Assembly (NCBI GenBank): GCA_035041965.1
Contig: JAPYMA010001817.1
Span: 1-64,000, forward strand
Direction: 5' to 3'
From: Anisakis pegreffii
Taxonomy: Eukaryota; Nematoda; Chromadorea; Rhabditida; Anisakidae
DNA length: 64,000 nt
Positions 51,401 to 63,225 of this stretch are shown piece by piece. The translations under genes and the position numbers were made by a program. Each line of letters opens with the position of its first letter. The first letter of the stretch is position 1. Below the pieces are notes generated by a model that saw only the letters and a program-made list of their open reading frames with translations, was not told the DNA's origin and made no database searches.

Positions 51401-54400
51401 ACTTTTAAACCACCTCGTTTCACCCTTCCATATATTATGCGTTTTCGCTAATGAGCCAATGAGTGTTTCACTAATGAACTGCACAATGATGTTCGCGGCG
51501 CAAAAGGCAATTCAATTTTTCCAAGCGGTTCAAATTTTGAATGCATTATAAAAACGCATAATTATCAAACTACCTAATTATTTACTATTAACGCTTCCGG
51601 CTACAAATCAGAATTTGCAGTGAGCATATACATGTAATGCGGATGATCTTTCATACAAAAGCCAATCAGTTTTGAGTGAATCATTAAGTGAATTGATTAC
51701 CTTTCGGATGAACAGTATTATGTGAACAACCAACAGAACGTGTAGGTGGTGTGGCGACTGGTGGTTTGTAAGCATTACCACTTCCATTCTGAGCCACGTT
51801 TGCAGTCATCTTACGTACGTTTGCATCTTGCAGCTACAAATTCACACAGAAATGTAATGCACACTCATAAACTTATTTCTCATCATCTGCCCAACACACG
51901 AAATTATCATTCATGAAACTCCCACTTATCTTGTGATTATTAAAAACACTCAAACATTTGTACATGAAAACTTCTTGAGTACGCCTGTGCATGAATCCCA
52001 TGCATTATCTATACGATCATGCTAAGCAAAATCAAATGATTAACAAGGACCCAATTACCTGTCTCACAGAAACTTGTTGACTGAGTCGTAACTTTTTGAG
52101 CATCATAAGCTTGGCCTCCTCGAGCCTTAAATCAGCTTCCATTGCCTTCAATAATAATTCTCGTTCTCTTCTTTGTTCCTCGGGCATATCTCTATGAAGG
52201 ATCTGTAAACGAAGATCATCGAATTACAAAAGGGACGAAACGAATCCAACAGGGTAAAATAAAGTGACTTTGTATATAAAATAGATCCAGGCACAGAAAT
52301 AAGTATTTCGCATGATGGCAAGCCGATAGTGTAGCTCAGTTCCAGTATGATGCACGTGTACGTGTTGGCACATCTATTAACCACACTGTTGTCAACCAGT
52401 CAAGTCGTTAGTGTGCAACACTTAGGATAATGCAGTGAACATTCCGTTCCCGCAGTGATTTCTGATGATCATTCTAACACTCCTTCCCTCTTTTTTGAAA
52501 GAATATAATCACAATAAGCTAGATACTCGTCTGAAGACAGTGTCGTGACTGCAATCAACATTAAGGCTGATGCTTAGGCTCCTCCTGAAGTTGACGGTTA
52601 TGCTGAGACTAATACCGTCAACATCAGCCTCAGAATGAAGCTGATGCTGACGCTTAGGCTTAAGCCTAAATTAAACTTAGGACTGCGGATGACCCTCACA
52701 TAAAGATAAGGCTGACCACGAGGAGAAATCCTCAGTTGAAACTAGTTTGGCGGCTTTGTTTACCACAGAACATAATGTTACGCTGCAGGGATTTCATGTC
52801 GGTTATATGGCTGTAGAACATATTTCATAATCGTAGACAAAAAGCGAACAATTCGTAATGAAGTTAGTGAACGTTGTAGACATCGATAGCTGAGTAAACT
52901 AGTGAAGACAACTGGAATGTGTTTTCACGTTGATGCTTTCCGTCACGGTGACTGTCGAAATAAGGAACTAATGAAAGTTAATCAAGTGAAAAGGCGACAA
53001 TTCAAACGAAACACAAACTTTCTCATAACTCTTTTTGAGTTGTTCCGTTTCGAAATCATTCAAACTTGACACTTCAGATTCGTCGCTCATCAATAATACC
53101 TCATCCCCTTCCAATTTGATACCGAATTTGCAATTCGACTGATCTAGCACATAACCTGAAGCCATCCGCCGCTTCTTAGCAGGTCGCTTGCCCTCGTCCA
53201 AATCGTCGTCACCCGATACGTATCCTTCACCCTAGAACGAATCATCAATAAACAAAATCATTGCTAACAAGCGCTTTTCATTTCAGTTTCACCAGGATGT
53301 GATTATAATAATTTACAACACATATACACACATGAACACAACGAGTAACGATAATGTGATAATTACACTCTGTGATGCTAGTCCGTCGATGATCGGCGTT
53401 AGACTCTCCTTAAGCTTGATACGTTCGGCTGCTCTGAGCGCACAAGCGCGCGTACTTCTTCGCAACGCCGACGGTGACAGCTCACCTGCACCGGCTATAA
53501 CCCCGTTCTCCAAATTCACCGTTGAGCACGCAGGCGCACTTCCGACGACATGCTGTTGCTGCTCGATGTCATGCGAATGTTGTTGTTGTTCACAAACACC
53601 ATTCTGAAGAATGCAAAGAAGCAAATTTCATAAACTTTTTATTGCTGATCTTCATTTTGACTGCATTCAAGTTAAACATCTTGATTGAATGATCATCATC
53701 AATCCATGCAAATATGCAGCACTACCACAATTGATGCATGCAACAAACGTGCACAAAAACATTAGGACACCCTCCTCTTACATTCCAACACTACACAATT
53801 CATGCGAACGCCGAATTAAAAATGAGCCATTATCAAGAGAGCCCAATCTTCATCACGATGCAAACGCACTAAAAAAAAGCAGGATTTCACCTCATGAGAT
53901 AGATCTATAGCTTGCTGCATAGGTAACTGTATGCAAAAATCAATTATAAATAAAAGGTCGGGTTGAACCTTATTATCATACGCACCCTTGGTGACTGTAT
54001 GTGAGAAACATCGAAAACTCATTTGCGGTCATTGTTAGTTTCGTTATGCGAGAAGCACAGAAAGGAACGCTCATTGCTTGCTTATTATAGATCAGATGAG
54101 ATAAAACTGAATAAAATCAAAAACAGAAAGGAACACCGTCTGTTGCTCGCCAAAAACCTTTCAACATCTAAACATTAGTTGTTCCCATGAAACTACCATA
54201 AAAAATTGATTACGTCAAATTTGCATAGTGATAAGAAATTTGCATAATGACTTCTTATTGGGTCATGCTAACATGGCACAATAAGCATAAAGAAATGGCC
54301 ACACACGAAGTTATGACATCATCAAATCACGTAGGATAACTCATAACAAGGAGGAGGGATCATGCGATAAATGTTACTCGAAGAGCCAATCGACAACAAC

Positions 54401-55418
54401 TGTTTGCTGCATTAAAGTTTTCATTATCGTTCTACAACAAAAACAACGAAGAAGTCGGTCATTCGACTTAAACACAGATGACACTTCTTCATTTATCACA
54501 TCTTACGTAAACCACTTTTGCAATTTTTGGATAATCATTTATCGTTATCTCACGACCGAGCATTTTATTAAAAGATTGCTGACGAAGGCAATATGCTGCC
54601 AGCTTTAAACCTGTGTTTGTGCACGCATTATTAGATACGTGCATTAATCACTGCAACTTGAACTACTTCACTGCAACAATTAAACTCAAAAATTTTAAGT
54701 TCATGCATTAATGACGGCAGTTATTATGACGCTTTCTCTCAGACGACACTACCTCAATGAACCAACCAACCCATTACCGAATCACAATAAAAAAACTTCG
54801 TGAGTATGTACCCATCAATCCTGCTACACACACCAGCATTCAACAGAGTTCGAATTGTTTGATGTGACCCCGCCTTCCAACCCCCCTCCCACCTCCCTTC
54901 ACCAAACATCACGTGTATATATGTCATATGCACGTCGTCACTTGCGGTTCAAATAAACATACCTATGTAGCAGGTCTTATTCAAGTGTGTGAGCAAGCAG
55001 TGCGACGGCATCAACAATAATCATAACTCACCATCAGTTAAAATTTCATCTCATCTTATACCGTGTCACTTTCTGATAAACTGATAGCTCAAACCAGTTA
55101 ATGCAAACAAAAGTATGTGATGTTTATATCAGTAAAATATTTCCTGAGTAATGACAAGATGTCAAGAATTGAATGATAATGATGATGATATAAGCACCAA
55201 CAACAAACGGCGAATAGCACATGAATGGATGGATGATGCATGCTCGAGATGTTAAAGGAGATTATGTGAAATTTAAGATGAACTAGCGAACGCACCTCTT
55301 CGAAACCATTGATAGAATCGTTGGTCGATGCCAAACTTGTTGCATCACCATTGACAACCTTCGTGATCGCATCTGTAGCTCGAGGTAGTGGTGCCCTTTG
55401 CTCGGATTTCGTACTCAT
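48463..55418 (-). CDS. dcp-66: p66/GATAD2 subunit of the NuRD chromatin complex (12 exons, 763 aa)
   Basis: Exons, 5' to 3': 55418-55296, 53603-53367, 53231-53019, 52202-52059, 51833-51701, 51281-51054, 50995-50823, 50615-50488, 50366-50168, 50096-49929, 49294-49034, 48747-48463. Phases agree and sum to 2292 nt. Conserved region 1, the helix that pairs with the MBD2/3 coiled coil, is at about residues 200-235 (ADLRLEEAKLMMLKKLRLSQ). Conserved region 2 starts near the end of exon 7 (AAAKLALRRQLEQQLLQ, then IPPPRPPPPEMQF). It holds a GATA-type zinc finger, C469-X2-C472-X21-C494-X2-C497. The C-terminus is Ala/Gln/Met-rich. p66 bridges the deacetylase and remodelling halves of NuRD in the nucleus for gene repression. 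Residues about 20-190 are acidic and Ser/Gln-rich with a basic patch (KRPAKKRR), a likely nuclear localisation signal. Exon 9's start was chosen because SEGPYIC then lines up with the vertebrate SREPYMC. Confidence 0.93.
49492..49785. repeat. Dispersed repeat, copy A (intron of the p66 gene)
   Basis: This stretch matches 52345-52640 in order and direction, with many substitutions and small gaps. Shared blocks are CATATCTATTAAC, GTTAGTGTGCAACA, ATGCAGT, CTTTTTTGAAA, AATCACA(G/A)TAAGCT, ACTCGTCTG and a tail rich in GATGCTTACGCTGAGGCT-like words. It lies between exons 10 and 11 of the p66 gene. No coding capacity, clear ends or target duplication are visible. Confidence 0.65.
52345..52640. repeat. 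Dispersed repeat, copy B (intron of the p66 gene)
   Basis: This is the partner of 49492-49785, in the same orientation, between exons 3 and 4 of the p66 gene. Its tail contains a perfect 9-bp inverted repeat (GTTGACGGT at 52590-52598, ACCGTCAAC at 52614-52622). It then runs into CTTAGGCTTAAGCCTAA (about 52651-52667), a pair of inverted telomere-like TTAGGC motifs. Confidence 0.65.
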
Positions 55419-55758
55419 CACTATTCTTTTCAATCAATGATATATATTAATAGCTGTACACGTATTTCCTTCCAATCCTTGTCTTTTAAGGTAGTTCTAC
55501 GAATGTGAATATGAACAGTTGCAAATGAACATTCAAAATAATTATCTATGTATAAGCTTTCATCATTTAACGTTACACTGAAATTATTATCAGTATGCAT
55601 TACAATAAGCGGTGATGTTGCATGCTCGACGCTGCATTCGAATAAATTACAACGAACACGTAAACACGTTTTCGAAACACGAATTATTGTTCGCTTGAAT
55701 ATTTGAAACAAAGACGATACGAACGAGCAATCATTGCAATTATCCAGTGAGTTGCAAT

Positions 55759-56955
55759 TAGTGATGTCTCTATACCACCTTTCCGAAAACTGTTCTATTC
55801 CACTCAAAAGCGACTACATTTTATTCAGTGTGTTCCTCGCTTGAGAACTTTTCTATTCTATCCTATTCTGCCCGCTAAAACTGTGCTATACTGTTCTGAA
55901 CTGTTTTATTCTGTTCCCTCAGTCAGAAAAGTGAGACGATAAAACTTGTGGTAATAAGGGTTGGAAACGTGGTTTTTTTGGCATTTTCAGTACAAAACGG
56001 AGATTATTTCGGGTGAGGAAAGACTGTCCATGCAGGCAGTTGACAGTTTTTGATCGTGATGATTGGAAGAGAACGGAGGGTTTCGAACTCTGGTAACCAG
56101 CATCACTGAAGAACAGAGGATTCTCGTTTCGACCCAACAGTTCGGTCAGAAACTGAGCACGGTTTCTCGTACTGATGAGTTCGGAATGAATTGAGTCGTT
56201 CAATCGGACTCAAATCCTCCAAGCATAAATTTTATTGGAGGCGTAAAATGTGAACAATTTCTGTGATGGATTGCTCCTAGAGTTTAGAGTACGACCAACA
56301 TTTGAAAGTAGGGTGTTCATTCGAAAACACAGTTGCATCTTTAGTTGTTTCTGGAGGGAACTCCACACAAACAGTCTTTGGCAGTTTTGAGAATTAACTG
56401 CGATAACTTGGCCTTGATGAGCTGTTCCATCACTCACTGATGGCCTTTCGCCTCTCCCTAACGATATTGATTATGTTTTTGGTGAATTCGAATCTGTAAC
56501 AGCTATCAGCACTGGATTGCTTGAGAAACTATTTCTCCGTTATCCTTGCAGAAGTACAAATAATAATAGGTAAAATGAAAACAATATTAATAAAAAACAA
56601 TAACAATAAGAAAAATGATAACTGATAAGTAATAATAATTAAAACAGTATTAATAGATAATAAAGTTAATAAATAATAGTAATCAAAATGATATTAATAA
56701 ATGATAATGACCAGGATAATAATAGCTAATAATAGTAACAGCAATAATACAACAATGGTAATTTATCTCACTGCAGTCTTCACAAAGAACAGTTTAAGAA
56801 ACAACCAAAATCTAATAAAACTGTTCTATTCTATTCTTTTGGCCTTAAAAACGGCTCTATTCTATTCTGTGCGGTCCTCATCTGCGAACTGTTCTATTTT
56901 ATTCTTTGGAATAGAACAGGAATAGAATTGTTTAACTGGAATAGAGACATCACTA
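55759..56955. mobile_element. Non-autonomous hAT-like element, 1197 bp (copy 2), with 8-bp target duplication
   Basis: The ends are TAGTGATGTCTCTAT and its exact reverse complement ATAGAGACATCACTA. The flanking 8-mers are GTTGCAAT (55751-55758) and ATTGCAAT (56956-56963), one mismatch apart. TAGTGATG-type ends with an 8-bp duplication point to the hAT superfamily. Runs of GTTCTATTC/GAATAGAAC occupy both subterminal regions, and an AAT-rich tract fills about 56570-56750. The interior matches copy 1 (29908-31090) in reverse orientation. No transposase motif was found. The left end lies 340 bp upstream of the p66 start codon, so it may be in the promoter or 5' UTR. Confidence 0.82.
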
Positions 56956-57999
56956 ATTGCAATATTGAAGTAATATGCTTGAAAATCAGCTTTAAACAAT
57001 CACTATCACTTACGGCAAAAACTCACATGAAAATGAATTAATTTCTTATTCCAGTCGCTGAAGGTACTGGAATTAGGGTGGTTCCTGTTCGCTATGCATG
57101 CTCACACTTCGATTAATTCCGAACTGACTTGTCTACCTTTCATCAAAAAATTTAGTATTTAAAAACAGATTTGAAGTAAAGAAAGGAACAGAATGAATTT
57201 CAAGTTAAAAAAAGGCAGAATCAATAGTTTGTTGATGAAATGGTGTGGAAGTTATCTGTTGCTGTGAGAATTTAGAACAAACGAACATAACTCAAAAATC
57301 AATACGTATCTCAAATGTTCGCGGCAAATTTCATAAATGCCGATCAATAGTTTACAAAAAATATTATTTCATCTGACGGATATGTTAAAGAATAAAATGG
57401 CTGAGGCGAAAGAAATAAATGAGTGAAGAAAGAAGCATCATTACTATCGAGGTATTAAAAAAAGAATTTTAGATTGCCTTTTATGGAAAGAGAATTTAAG
57501 TATTCAATCGTGATTGAGGCTTGTCGCGAACCTCAAGTCAACTTGCACATTCAGTTGAGAAATAATTCAACTCGTCATCAGTCTTCGGAAAAAATAGTAA
57601 TCAAAAGATTACTTGACGTTTGCAATTAACTTTACTAACAAATATTAAGGAATTTTGCTAGCGTGACAACTGGCAACAACCGACGATTATGAGCACTGAA
57701 AAGCGTTTGAATTTCATTCAGCAATGCGTTCTACGTTCTGGAACTGTATAAACAAATAAGTGGCGCTGATGTGCTGATGTAGCTTCATTTTAGTTGACAT
57801 CACCCTAAAACAGTGCTAATGGACGAGCACCAACACCAGATTGTAAAGTCAGCACAACTAGTTCAAATTTATACGAACATTCGTGAGTTTTTTTTTTAAT
57901 TCCAGTGCGAAACGATTATGACTTGATTATAATGAATGATATAAATATTTCGCATACTTATCGATCGGTATAATAATGATAATGATTATAATTATGATG

Positions 58000-58000
<1 letters not shown>

Positions 58001-58030
<30 letters not shown>
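58001..58030. repeat. (TAA)n microsatellite
   Basis: About ten TAA triplets inside a longer AT-rich tract (57970-58050). Confidence 0.9.
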
Positions 58031-58032
<2 letters not shown>

Positions 58033-60684
58033 GTAATAATAACAAAAGAGTGGTAAGAAACGATAAATAAACGATTGAAAAGTGACGGATGCTTTAAATG
58101 AAAGTAGAATGAAATCGGTAAACGCTGAACGATAAAGCAATATTTGCGTCAAGGCAATAATTCAATGAAGACTGAATCTCATCCAACAACAAGTTATAAT
58201 TAACGAACACTGTATTCGAGCGTCATTTCTTTAATTTTCGAACTGTTCGATGTCGAAAACATTTCTTAGTCGCTCTGAAATTCCATTGAGATAATATGCA
58301 AGTTTCCAGGTCGACACACGCTAATCAAAAACGGCAGTAAAATTTTCAGTTCATTCTCTGTCTCACTAGACATCTCTTTTCCTCTGATTCGTTTCGAGCA
58401 TTTTGTCTTGTCAATGGGAGAGTGGTGCGACGAATAAAAACTTCAATGAAACTAGGTAAACAATGTTGATGGACAATTCTAGATGGAATTTTTAGTATGC
58501 ATAAAAGTGGCGAGAATCAATACTCGGTCAATGACCAGAGTGCATTCTACTTTGCTGTGTTCTTTTGCATGGAACTTTTGACAGTTAGCATGATGTACTA
58601 TTGGAATAGCGATTTTGAACGACTAACAGTCCTTCAAGCACCTTTTCTTATCGATTTCTCCTTGCTGAATATGAACATCATACGGTTTCTGAAATAAAGG
58701 TGTAGTCCGTCGGAAAAAGATGGCATGAAGAAGATAATGATATCAGTGGGTGGTTCTAGGAGATGGAATGCCTCATGTTTGAGATGCTATCTGATCACGG
58801 TTGAAGATAATTCTACGATACGGGTGTGAAGTTACCACATGAATTTGGAAAAGCTGAGCATGCAAACTAAAATTTGCGTTAATAATTGATGATTAACGAA
58901 TTGGAATAACTTTATGAACCATTTACAAATGGAGGTATATAAATGAGCGTTGTATCACCGACGCATTTCAGATGAACATCTGCAATCATGATGATTTCAA
59001 CACATGAATTCACAGAAAATGTATGGAACGTTCTTTTTAATCCATAAGTGTAAAGGAAGCTCTGAATTCATTCACGTTGACATTATCTGAAATATTTGTC
59101 TTTAGATAATTTGATGAGACCTGAAATAATTTGATAACGAAGAAATGGAGGAAAATTACTGAAGACTTTGATAATAAATGGAACTGCAAAATGACCATGT
59201 AATTGCTTATTGACTGAAAAATTGTTGTTCCGTTGTTGTCTTAATTACTTAAGGTGACTCATTGAATTGTTTTGAAATTTAATGAAGTGGTCTATAATTG
59301 CGGAACTTCGATAGTTGATTACGCATGATCTACATGGAAATAATTGCGACGATCTCATTACACTGTTCCGAACTTTGAATGGAGTTTTTTTCAATGGGTG
59401 CATAATAGTGAATCATGTTTATAGTGATGAATATGGCCATCAAGTTGTTTTTTGTAGCACTACTCAACGGTCGATAATTGTTTTCTGACAGTTAACAACT
59501 GGGCTTAACTATGATGGAGAATGTAACTGACTACTTAACTGTGGAAAAGCATCTTTTTAAGATCGCGTAGATCGAATATTCAGTGCTCTGATTGAAAAAC
59601 AAAACATTTGCAAGGACAGAACTGGCGAGTAAGACAGTGGTTATTGAGGATGAGGAAGCTGGACAGAGTCCCCTACTCCTATCTCCACCCGAAATATGGA
59701 CTGGCCATCAGCCCTCTGAAAAATCGACGAGCGGCACGCAATATGACTGAAGCAATGCAAGCAAGCATTTATTACTTGTAATCTATCTCCGTTCCTTTGA
59801 AAACCTAAACTTTCGTTTTGTCATATTTAGTTTTTGCAAGGCTTCTTGGATAACCGGGTTATTTCGATTGTCGATTGAATTTGTGAAGAATGGTGATAAC
59901 TGAATAGAAAATCGCTTTCATCCACCAATTGTCGGTTGCCTATGACAAAGCCATCAAATTTCAAACCACCACAGTATTACTCTGAAAACGAATGGATCGG
60001 CAGGCGTATCGCTGAAGGATGTTCTAATCGGTAGTAGTTTGAAGAGAAAAATAGGTGATACATATTATGGTTAAAATATGAAAAAGCATATTCATCTGAA
60101 TAAAATTCAACAGTTGATGATCACAATCAAAAGTGCTAAGTGCTGAGGAAGTTTGATGCGAAGGGAAAAAATGAATGAGGATGCCGTGAAAAGCGATGAA
60201 TAGAGTGTATTCTCAATGGAAATATCGATTAAACAAACAATTAAAGTGCATAAGATTGATCGATAAGAAAAGTTACGTTATGATATGATGATAGTGCTCG
60301 TGCTACGATTCCAAATTGGCTTTAGTTCGTAACGCAGCATGCACATCACTATTCAACACACTCATCAATCCACATTCATCACAAGGCTACGCAAAACGGT
60401 TCGCGCATAATTTACGCCTGCATCATTTTATAAATGCTGCAAATTAAAGCAAAAGCTAAAACTCGAAAGCACAAGCCTAGCTCTGCTCAATCCATCAACG
60501 TTTCGAAAGCACGTATCAAATGACATTTCCACCGGCCAGGATAATCAGCTTAAAGAGGAAAGCATCAGCTGTCCATTGATATATTGGAAGTAAGTGAGTT
60601 ACGATAAAATACAGTACCATGCTCATACAGTACTCAGCACAAAAGCGGCACAAAAGATGAGGAAAAGAGGTCTGAGCACGAGCA

Positions 60685-60920
60685 TCATTACCGCCGGCAA
60701 CCCGGCGAGGCCGTACCGGTGCGTTGCGGTGCTGGACGCGATTGGGAGGCAGCGCGCACGTTCCTCCGCCAAGGCAGGCAGGCGCGCGCACTATTTCATG
60801 TGCAGTTGCTTGCCGACGACAACGTATATATCAACATCGAACGACACGCAACGCGCTTGCCGTGCATCCTATGTGCACACAAGTTGGTGCTCCGGCCATA
60901 GCGCATAGCAGCAGCAGCAG
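60685..60920. other. GC-rich, CpG-rich island in AT-rich DNA
   Basis: This stretch of about 200 bases is rich in CG dinucleotides (CCGCCGGCAACCCGGCGAGG, GCAGCGCGCACG, GCGCGCGCAC) and is followed by a short CAG run. It is open in several frames on both strands, as expected from low stop-codon density, so the frames are not evidence of a gene. It could be a promoter or first exon of a gene beyond the window, or a fragment of a GC-rich repeat. Confidence 0.5.
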
Positions 60921-62607
60921 CACCCTTCGACCTGAGTCGGCTGTCATCATTATTAAACGAACACCAAAATTTGATAGCATAAACTGAGCGGACGGATGAG
61001 TTGGCGGATTACTGTAGAGCGCAAGGCTTATTAGGCTTAATCATGCTTGGTTGAGATCAATAAATGCAGGAGACGGAAGGAAGGTGTGAGTGTGTGTGCG
61101 TGTGTGTTTGCGAGAACAAAAAACAATATTATCATCATCATCATCATCCATTTTGAATGTTTTCATTTGCAGTCGTTGTCGCAGCACACAGCATTCCAAG
61201 TCACGTCTTCAGATGACCATTGTGCTCTCTGCTAACCGTACTCATCGATTTGACTAAAACAAGTTGACATGACACTTGCAAATCAATCGTTTTTCAACAA
61301 TACATCAGAAACCATTCAAAACGGTTATTAGAAAACAAAAGCAAGACAACTAACAAAAGCATCACGCACTCAAAAACAATACTGACAAATGAATAAGAGG
61401 CTTTGGAATGGTACACTTACAATTTATGATGTCAAACGAACTTTCTCGATATTTCATTCATTGCGGACTAATCAAAAAAGCGAACATAAAGAAACGGCAT
61501 ACATAGAAAGTGATGATAAGAATGATTTTTTGAAGAAGTGCGATACGAATTTAATTTGTGTCGTGTGGAATGAAGAGAGCAAATCGAATTAATAAACGTT
61601 ATAGGTACATATTTCATATCCATGGCTATCTATGCTGGCAATTCAAATAGGCTACAATCGCAAATAGATGACAGCAATTCGTATAATTCAAACAACCAAC
61701 TAATATAACTGTGTGAAATCTTTGCACACAGATGGACAGTAAAGAAATTGGGTGAGTGCATTGATTATATGAATTAATTATTTTGCAGATATATTTTTAA
61801 TGAAAATACCAGTTATGGCAATATTAGAATGCTGAATTCATCAGTGAATAAAGTTCTGCAATAGAACAAATACATGAACGATTAGTTTTACATTCCATTC
61901 ATGATACTGCTTCATGTCAGAGCAGTTTTGAAAATAAAAACGAATTAAAAACGAACACCTCGATAGATGATGGATATGGTGAGATCATTGACATAATGGA
62001 TGAGTAAATTCACGATTGACCTTTGATAAATCGTGACAGCACAAACCAAGATAACGGTTAATCAGATTTTGTACACACATAGAAAGGTACATGTTGGAGA
62101 TGTCGTCGTAACACTAAACGTATTCGACACCATCTTGAGCATTTACCGACGAGTAGTCCGTTGAGCTACAACAACAGCACATAATGTAATGACTGTTTTT
62201 GTTTTGATTACACTTGACTACTATTATATAGCTATCTCATCCATCCACCTTTCTATCTATCGCATTTCATTAATCTGTATTTTCGATCAATACAACTTGT
62301 ATCAATAATGCAACATATTCATATGCATCTATGAAGAAAATGCAGCGACCGCGAAACAGCTAATGCCTTTATTCGTTGAATAATCTAACTTAATTCGTTT
62401 ACAACGCAATTAAGTGCTTTTCTGCTCACTACATTTAGTCAAACTGTAACTATTGAAACAACTCATTTCGCTGCAATGCCAACCGCTGCAACTTCCAAGT
62501 ATTCAGTGTACCTCAGCCTTAACTCAAAATAAACCCAACGCTGAGCCCCGGGGTGAGTGTCAAACCAAGTCAGAGACTAAACGTAAGCCTGAACCTAAAC
62601 CATTGTC

Positions 62608-62628
62608 TAAGCCTAAGCCTAAGCCTCA
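62608..62628. repeat. Interstitial telomere-like motif (TAAGCC)n
   Basis: Three tandem TAAGCC units, the complement of the nematode telomere repeat TTAGGC, follow degenerate copies from about 62583. Two-unit traces also occur near 46036 and 52652. They could be old healed breaks or chance short repeats. Confidence 0.6.
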
Positions 62629-63041
62629 GTCTGTCATGTTCAATGCGTTTTATTCTTTTTAAATTATCACTTGAGGCAAAAGTTCAGGAACCACCGAACC
62701 CAAATCTATCAAAAATCTAGACTCATCACCTCGCAACAAGCAGCCCAGCAAACTGATTCCCACACCATCCTATCGCATGTGTTTAAGAAAGCCAAACAAA
62801 TGTTTACAGCCAACCTCAACCACTTTATATTCATATGACTGCTAAATGCGAAAACTGGTCATAAATACTGATTTCCATTATTGTAACTATGCTTGATAAG
62901 AATGAAAATAATGGTAGCTATGTTATTATTATTTATTATTGTTATTTATTATTTATCATTATCATTTATTACTGTTATCATTATTATTATGGTAAGTAGA
63001 TATTTATTACTATTACTATTATTGTTATATTATAATAATAA

Positions 63042-63045
<4 letters not shown>

Positions 63046-63089
<44 letters not shown>

Positions 63090-63145
63090 ATGTTACATAA
63101 TAATAACAATAATAATAATAACAATAATAATAATATTAATAACAA

Positions 63146-63209
<64 letters not shown>

Positions 63210-63225
63210 ATTATTGCTGTCGTTA
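63046..63225. repeat. (TA)n plus (AAT)n/(ATT)n palindromic simple repeat
   Basis: A run of about 20 TA dinucleotides is followed by a long AAT tract (about 63101-63169) and then an ATT tract (about 63170-63210). These are each other's complement, so the block forms a long hairpin. Apparent long frames of Ile, Leu or Asn here are translation artefacts. Confidence 0.93.

Noticed and set aside
60516..60987. Overlapping frames in four registers suggesting a new gene
   Set aside because: Open frames in several registers on both strands follow from high GC and few stop codons. No frame shows a known motif.
62453..62662. Small protein with a KPKPKP tail
   Set aside because: The Lys-Pro run is translation of the TAAGCC telomere-like repeat, and no splice or family signal is present.
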